From contig NZ_SUMG01000003.1 in assembly GCF_009910325.1 (NCBI RefSeq), positions 146,387-210,386 of the forward strand: a stretch of 64,000 nucleotides of DNA. Direction: 5' to 3'. Below the pieces are notes generated by a model. It ran no database searches. It worked only from the letters and a program-made list of their open reading frames with translations, and had not been told where the DNA came from. Shown one piece after another: positions 60,493 to 64,000 of the stretch. Positions within the stretch are counted from its first letter, which is position 1, and each line of letters begins with the position of its first letter. Source of the DNA: Isachenkonia alkalipeptolytica. GTDB lineage: Bacteria > Bacillota > Clostridia > Peptostreptococcales > T1SED10-28. Made by a program: the position numbers and the translations under genes.

Positions 60493-61827
60493 ATGAAATA
60501 TGACATGATAGTAATTGGCGGAGGTCCTGGCGGTAAGGCATGTTCCATGGAAGCAGCCGGGCGTGGACTGAAGGTTGCCCTGGTTGAAAAAGGCGGTTCC
60601 GGCGGGGCTCCGATAAGTAAAGGATACATACCCATGAAGATCATGCTTGATGAAATCATTAAAAACAAAGCCGGAAATAATCCTGTGAATCCGGCCGAAA
60701 GCTTAAAAACCCTGGGGATCAGAATGCAAAAGGCAAAAGAGGGCTGGGAAAGTTCTCTGGAGAGAGCAGGGGTGAAGATCTACTATGGTGAAGCAGAAAT
60801 CATCTCTGAACAGGAAGTAAGGGTTGTGGCTGATGGCGAAACAACGGCTTTAACGGGAGAAAATCTTGTAGTGGCCACGGGCTCTGAACCTTCTTCACCA
60901 ATGGCCCTGCAGCTGGACGAGAGCAGGGGCATCATCTCCTATAAGGATGTTTTGTCAGGGAAATGGCTGAATGTAAAAGATGTGGTGATCCTAGGAGGAA
61001 ATATTGAAGGATGTGAATTTGCCACATTGTTTAAAAAAATGGGGGCAGCGGTTAGAATTCTGGAACAGGGGGATGGAATTATGCCGATGTGTGACCCGGA
61101 TCAAGCCCAATTTTTGAAGGAAGAATTTGAAAAACAGGGGATCGAAGTCAAAACCAATTCTACGCTTACCCAGTGCCAATATAATGAAGAGGGCAAGCTG
61201 GAAGTGATTTGCAAGAATACAGCTGATGAGACCAGTCAGAAGTTGCTGACAGATGCTTTGCTGGTAACCGGGGCAAGCAATCCGGTGCTGCCAAGGGGGA
61301 TAGAAAAACTCGAGCTTGTTTGGGGTGAAAACAATCGGATTAAAGTGAATGAGTATATGGAGACTTCACAAAAAGGGGTGTACGCTATAGGAGATGTGAT
61401 CGGCGGGATCACTTCGGCAAACGCTGCCATCCTCGAAGGTAAAACAGCAGCCGGGAGTATTGCCGGGGAAAAGGTCCCTGTAAGCTATAAAGGGATGAGT
61501 TATGTATGTTTTACAGATCCCCAGCTTTCCGGTGTAGGCCTAAGAGAAAGCGATGCCAGGGAAAGGCAGCTTAACTACCGGGTCAAAAAGGGGTACTTCT
61601 CCGAAAATATGAGGGCTTTGAGTCTGGGATATGAAAAAGGGTTTGTCAAGATCCTGGTCGATGCTGATAAACAGACAATCCTGGGTATGCATTTTGCCGG
61701 GGATAACATTGCAGAGCTAATTCCTATAGGCGTTTTGGCATGCCACCAGGACATTCCTGTTAAAGTAATCAAAGATTTACCTCTAGCCCATCCAACCATG
61801 ACAGAAATCATCAAAGAAGCACTTTGA
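60493..61827 (+). CDS. Dihydrolipoamide dehydrogenase-like flavoprotein lacking the redox cysteines
   Basis: 444 residues. ATG follows GAGGTGGTGAAAAA. The pyridine nucleotide-disulfide oxidoreductase fold is complete: FAD motif IGGGPGG (8-14), the middle NAD motif ILGGNIEGCEFA, YAIGDVIGG, and a C-terminal interface domain ending LAHPTMTEI with the active-site His. The redox disulfide, normally GGTCLNxGCIPSK, is replaced by GGAPISKGYIPMK, so both cysteines are missing. It cannot work as a classical lipoamide or disulfide reductase. It may pass electrons directly from NAD(P)H through FAD to another acceptor. It is flanked by repeat ends and appears to be a single-gene unit. Confidence 0.88.
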   Translation: MKYDMIVIGGGPGGKACSMEAAGRGLKVALVEKGGSGGAPISKGYIPMKIMLDEIIKNKAGNNPVNPAESLKTLGIRMQKAKEGWESSLERAGVKIYYGEAEIISEQEVRVVADGETTALTGENLVVATGSEPSSPMALQLDESRGIISYKDVLSGKWLNVKDVVILGGNIEGCEFATLFKKMGAAVRILEQGDGIMPMCDPDQAQFLKEEFEKQGIEVKTNSTLTQCQYNEEGKLEVICKNTADETSQKLLTDALLVTGASNPVLPRGIEKLELVWGENNRIKVNEYMETSQKGVYAIGDVIGGITSANAAILEGKTAAGSIAGEKVPVSYKGMSYVCFTDPQLSGVGLRESDARERQLNYRVKKGYFSENMRALSLGYEKGFVKILVDADKQTILGMHFAGDNIAELIPIGVLACHQDIPVKVIKDLPLAHPTMTEIIKEAL

Positions 61828-61871
61828 TAAACATGACCCTGTTAGAACGCTCAGGGGGAGGACTTGAAAAT

Positions 61872-61898
61872 CTCACACCAAACCGTCCCCGCGTGAGG
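61872..61898 (+). repeat. Solo right end
   Basis: CTCACACCAAACCGTCCCC...GCGTGAGG lies 45 bp after the oxidoreductase stop. With the left end at 60441 it brackets that gene in the order left end, gene, right end. Confidence 0.85.
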
Positions 61899-61921
61899 TT
61901 AAACCCAAAGGAGGTAAAATA

Positions 61922-62263
61922 GTGTATTTTTTAATAGAGATTGTAGTAATGTTTGTAATTGTTTATTTTGCCGCTTACTTAGCGGTCAGACCCTTACTGA
62001 TTAATTTGAAACACCAGCAGGAACCATCGGTGGAGGAGAAAATTTCCGGATTGGAAAAACTTCGGGAAATAGAAATAATAGACCAAACAGAGTTTGAAGA
62101 AATGAAAGCCCAATATTTAAATGATGGAAAAAAGAGGGAAAAATACGAGGAGTATCTGGATTACCTGTATGATTTAAAGGAAAATGGATATTCATCTAAA
62201 GATTATATGGATAAAATTGCGAAACTAAAAAAACATTTTAATGTGGAGCAACAAAATATATAA
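61922..62263 (+). CDS. Small membrane protein with coiled coil
   Basis: 113 residues from GTG 61922, preceded by AAAGGAGGTAAAATA. One N-terminal membrane segment (1-23) and a charged helical remainder. EEKISGLEKLREIEIIDQTE looks like a short SHOCT-like helix, a small module seen at protein ends. Function unknown. Confidence 0.72.
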   Translation: MYFLIEIVVMFVIVYFAAYLAVRPLLINLKHQQEPSVEEKISGLEKLREIEIIDQTEFEEMKAQYLNDGKKREKYEEYLDYLYDLKENGYSSKDYMDKIAKLKKHFNVEQQNI

Positions 62264-62276
62264 AATGGATCGTTCA

Positions 62277-62314
62277 AAGAACCTTGTCTTTTTTAGGAGA
62301 AGGTTCTTTTTTTT
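62277..62314 (+). terminator. Intrinsic terminator
   Basis: AAGAACCTT (62277-62285) and AAGGTTCTT (62300-62308) form a 9-bp stem, followed by a run of Ts. Confidence 0.88.
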
Positions 62315-62433
62315 TCGATAATTAATCCAATAAGCAGGAAAAACGGAACGGCGTAACGAAGAAGTAGGTAGGGGAAAGTAAATGATCTGACGACGACGGA
62401 AAAGATCAACTATTTAGGAAGGGTTGGGGTAGA

Positions 62434-63765
62434 ATGGGAAAAAGCAAAGGATTTTTGTGGAATTTTTTGGACTTGGATTATAAAGCCATGGAAAGCTATC
62501 TGGAAGACATGGCAGCAAAGGGCTGGATGTTGAGAAAGATCAATGGAAACTTTGCAACCTTTGATCGAATTTCGCCGAAGAGGATTCACTTTACCGTGAA
62601 TGTATTGGAAAAAGCCGGACTCTGGTTCAGCGAAAACAGCAAAGGGGCGAAGGAGTACCGGAGCCTTATGGAGGAGGCGGGATGGAGGTATATTGACGCC
62701 AAAGGACATTTACTGTTTTTTTGCAGTGAAAAGGAAGAGCGGCCCCTACCGGAGCACAGGGATTTGGATAGGGAAAAGCGGATGCTCAACTCATCTCTAT
62801 GGAAAAAACAACTGGCAGGGACCCTTTATATTCTAGCCTTATGCTCAGTCTTTATGTATTTTTTTTACCCCGTAGGTCTTGAACATATGCAAAGCAATAC
62901 CGCACTTATTTTTGTAATGGTACTCCCCTTGATTCTTGTGGCAGCTTCAATCCATCTGGTCTATTTGCTGGTTTGGCGGTACCGGATGAAAAAGAGTGTA
63001 AAAAAAGGGGAAGTGTTTGGCAGCCTTGATTATCGAAAGGCAAGAAAAAAAGGGGGAATTGTAAACGGTTTACAGCTATTGTTAGCTGTTATCCTGCTGA
63101 CGGCCGTGGCTATGGATCTTACTGGTGGGAATACTATTGCAATGAGTCTTATTTTAGGCCTTGTAATGAGTTTGGTCATCCTTCAAGTGCTAAAGTTTTT
63201 GACACAAGAAAAATCCGATAAACAAAGCCAGGTTTTCTTGTATCTGGCTTTAGCCGTTGGAACGATCGTTTTCGTGATTATGGCCTATTATCCCACGATG
63301 GATTTTCATGATCAAAACCGGCCCCGGCTACCTGAGGATTATCCCCGTTTAGTAGAAGAAGAATGGGAATACATGAAGAACTTAGGAGAAAAGACTCCCC
63401 ATTATATTCGGAATCAGAGTTTGCTACTCCCGATCAGTTATGAAGCGTATTACTATTTTGAGAAAAAAACATTCAGTTATGCCTATCATCAGGCAGCCCA
63501 TGAACGGATTGCAGCCTTTATCTATCATGACATCCTGGAGGAATTTAATGCTTCGAGGCATTCCCATGTGGGATCCTCAAAAAGAATGGAGGAGCTGAGC
63601 CCTGACCATGAACTATACCATCTATGGAAGGTGGACCGGATTGCCTACCATGAGAATCAAAACACCCTGTTGCTGTTAAAGGGAGAAAAGGTGCTTCGTT
63701 TTCGGGGAATTCCGGATTTCTCCGACCCCGATTTTATTGATGGGGTAAACCAAATATTTTTTTAG
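62434..63765 (+). CDS. DUF2812 membrane protein
   Basis: 443 residues. The N-terminal domain (WNFLDLDYKAMESYLEDMAAKGW; LYFF-type strand FFCSEKEERPLP) is DUF2812, and is followed by five or six membrane segments (about 128-285) and a soluble C-terminal domain of about 150 residues. DUF2812 genes usually follow a PadR regulator. None lies directly upstream here; the only PadR gene in the window is at 13172. The C-terminal domain (PRLVEEEWEYMKNLG; YYFEKKTFSYAYHQAAHERI) is not recognised. Likely an envelope-stress related membrane protein. Confidence 0.85.
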   Translation: MGKSKGFLWNFLDLDYKAMESYLEDMAAKGWMLRKINGNFATFDRISPKRIHFTVNVLEKAGLWFSENSKGAKEYRSLMEEAGWRYIDAKGHLLFFCSEKEERPLPEHRDLDREKRMLNSSLWKKQLAGTLYILALCSVFMYFFYPVGLEHMQSNTALIFVMVLPLILVAASIHLVYLLVWRYRMKKSVKKGEVFGSLDYRKARKKGGIVNGLQLLLAVILLTAVAMDLTGGNTIAMSLILGLVMSLVILQVLKFLTQEKSDKQSQVFLYLALAVGTIVFVIMAYYPTMDFHDQNRPRLPEDYPRLVEEEWEYMKNLGEKTPHYIRNQSLLLPISYEAYYYFEKKTFSYAYHQAAHERIAAFIYHDILEEFNASRHSHVGSSKRMEELSPDHELYHLWKVDRIAYHENQNTLLLLKGEKVLRFRGIPDFSDPDFIDGVNQIFF

Positions 63766-63802
63766 AACCAGACACGAATTGACTACAGGAGGGATAACAT
63801 CG

Positions 63803-63844
63803 ATGCCAAACCAACAGATAAACAGGTCGAGATGGGTGTCATGA
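63803..63844 (+). other. Thirteen-codon start remnant
   Basis: A good site, CAGGAGGGATAACATCG, precedes ATG and 12 further codons (MPNQQINRSRWVS), then TGA. It looks like the first codons of a gene whose rest is lost, or a leader peptide. Confidence 0.35.
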
Positions 63845-63925
63845 TATTCCTTTGCAACTCTTAGTTGCGAGAACGGTGTTTGTCAACATAGTTGTCGCAT
63901 AAAGTTTTTATCTATGTATAATATT

Positions 63926-64000
63926 TAAATATTTTGCGAATGTTCAATCAACTCTTCTTCGTTCATTGGATTCAGTGTTACATAGTCGGGCAATTTCCAA
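63926..64000 (-). CDS. C-terminal end of a gene entering from the right (partial)
   Basis: On the minus strand the frame is open from the window edge to a stop at 63926, reading WKLPDYVTLNPMNEEELIEH near its end. There are 24 codons only, and the family is not recognised. Confidence 0.4.

Noticed and set aside
8225..61898. Repeats as a CRISPR array
   Set aside because: The repeats are dispersed over more than 50 kb, vary in length, have hairpin ends with conserved interiors, and are not separated by short unique spacers of regular size. No cas genes are present.
63846..63880. GCAACT...AGTTGC hairpin and TATAAT box near the right edge
   Set aside because: A plausible operator or promoter, but there is too little sequence to tie it to a gene.
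1..64000. tRNA, rRNA, replication origin or prophage modules
   Set aside because: I saw no tRNA cloverleaf, rRNA stretch, DnaA box cluster or phage structural gene. The only recombinase is a fragment.

Overview
The window looks like chromosomal DNA of a low-to-middle GC Gram-positive anaerobe, most likely a clostridium. Supporting signs are strong AGGAGG ribosome sites, frequent GTG/TTG starts, many lipoproteins with a short lipobox, PadR and ECF/anti-sigma pairs, and VanW and DUF2812 proteins. Very acidic secreted lipoproteins and an Mrp/Mbh-type cation antiporter cluster suggest a saline or alkaline habitat. This is inference; no rRNA or tRNA is present to fix the taxon.

Layout. 1-8.2 kb is an AT-rich defence island: the 3' end of an unidentified gene, brxL (BREX), two unknown genes, a DUF262/DUF1524 (GmrSD/BrxU-like) nuclease and a membrane coiled-coil protein. 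8.5-11.8 kb holds a very large protein with RNA polymerase alpha-CTD-like and sigma region 4-like segments. 12-14.8 kb has a truncated integrase and a PadR operon. 14.8-23.2 kb is a signalling and polysaccharide block: hybrid kinase, HPt-REC-GGDEF-REC, HEAT protein, GT2 glycosyltransferase and polysaccharide deacetylase. 23-31 kb has gene fragments, an MBL hydrolase, a SurA-like lipoprotein, an acyltransferase, a membrane GDPD and a serpin. 31-48.5 kb is dominated by an ECF/anti-sigma locus and acidic lipoprotein paralogues. 48.5-54 kb has an MBL hydrolase, a beta-lactamase-fold remnant and a second ECF/anti-sigma pair. 54-58.4 kb is the antiporter operon, on the minus strand. 58.5-64 kb has a damaged toxin-antitoxin module, a cysteine-less flavin oxidoreductase and a DUF2812 protein.

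The most striking feature is a dispersed family of about 20 short repeats running through 8-62 kb. Complete copies are about 70-250 bp. Both ends can form hairpins (CTCAC...GTGAG), and the two ends are inverted repeats of each other around a GGGGACGGTT core. At least four interior types share the same ends. Every copy with a recognisable shared interior lies in the same orientation, and no transposase is encoded here. This resembles REP/IS200-IS605-type (HUH, Y1) elements moved in trans. Copies sit exactly at the broken ends of several genes, supplying stop or start codons. A 0.63-kb cassette (short repeat element, 139-codon membrane protein gene, one repeat end) occurs twice, almost identical, 7.1 kb apart.

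Other traces of repeated rearrangement are a promoter/leader/terminator unit present twice (once without its gene), three copies of a lipoprotein gene (two of them broken), and a second, toxin-antitoxin-free version of the 59.5-60.4 kb locus at 43 kb. Regulatory sites readable from sequence include a symmetric PadR-type operator, two divergent promoters with the same TTGCAACGAATC motif at the first ECF locus, a near-consensus ECF promoter at the second, and a palindromic operator inside the antitoxin promoter.
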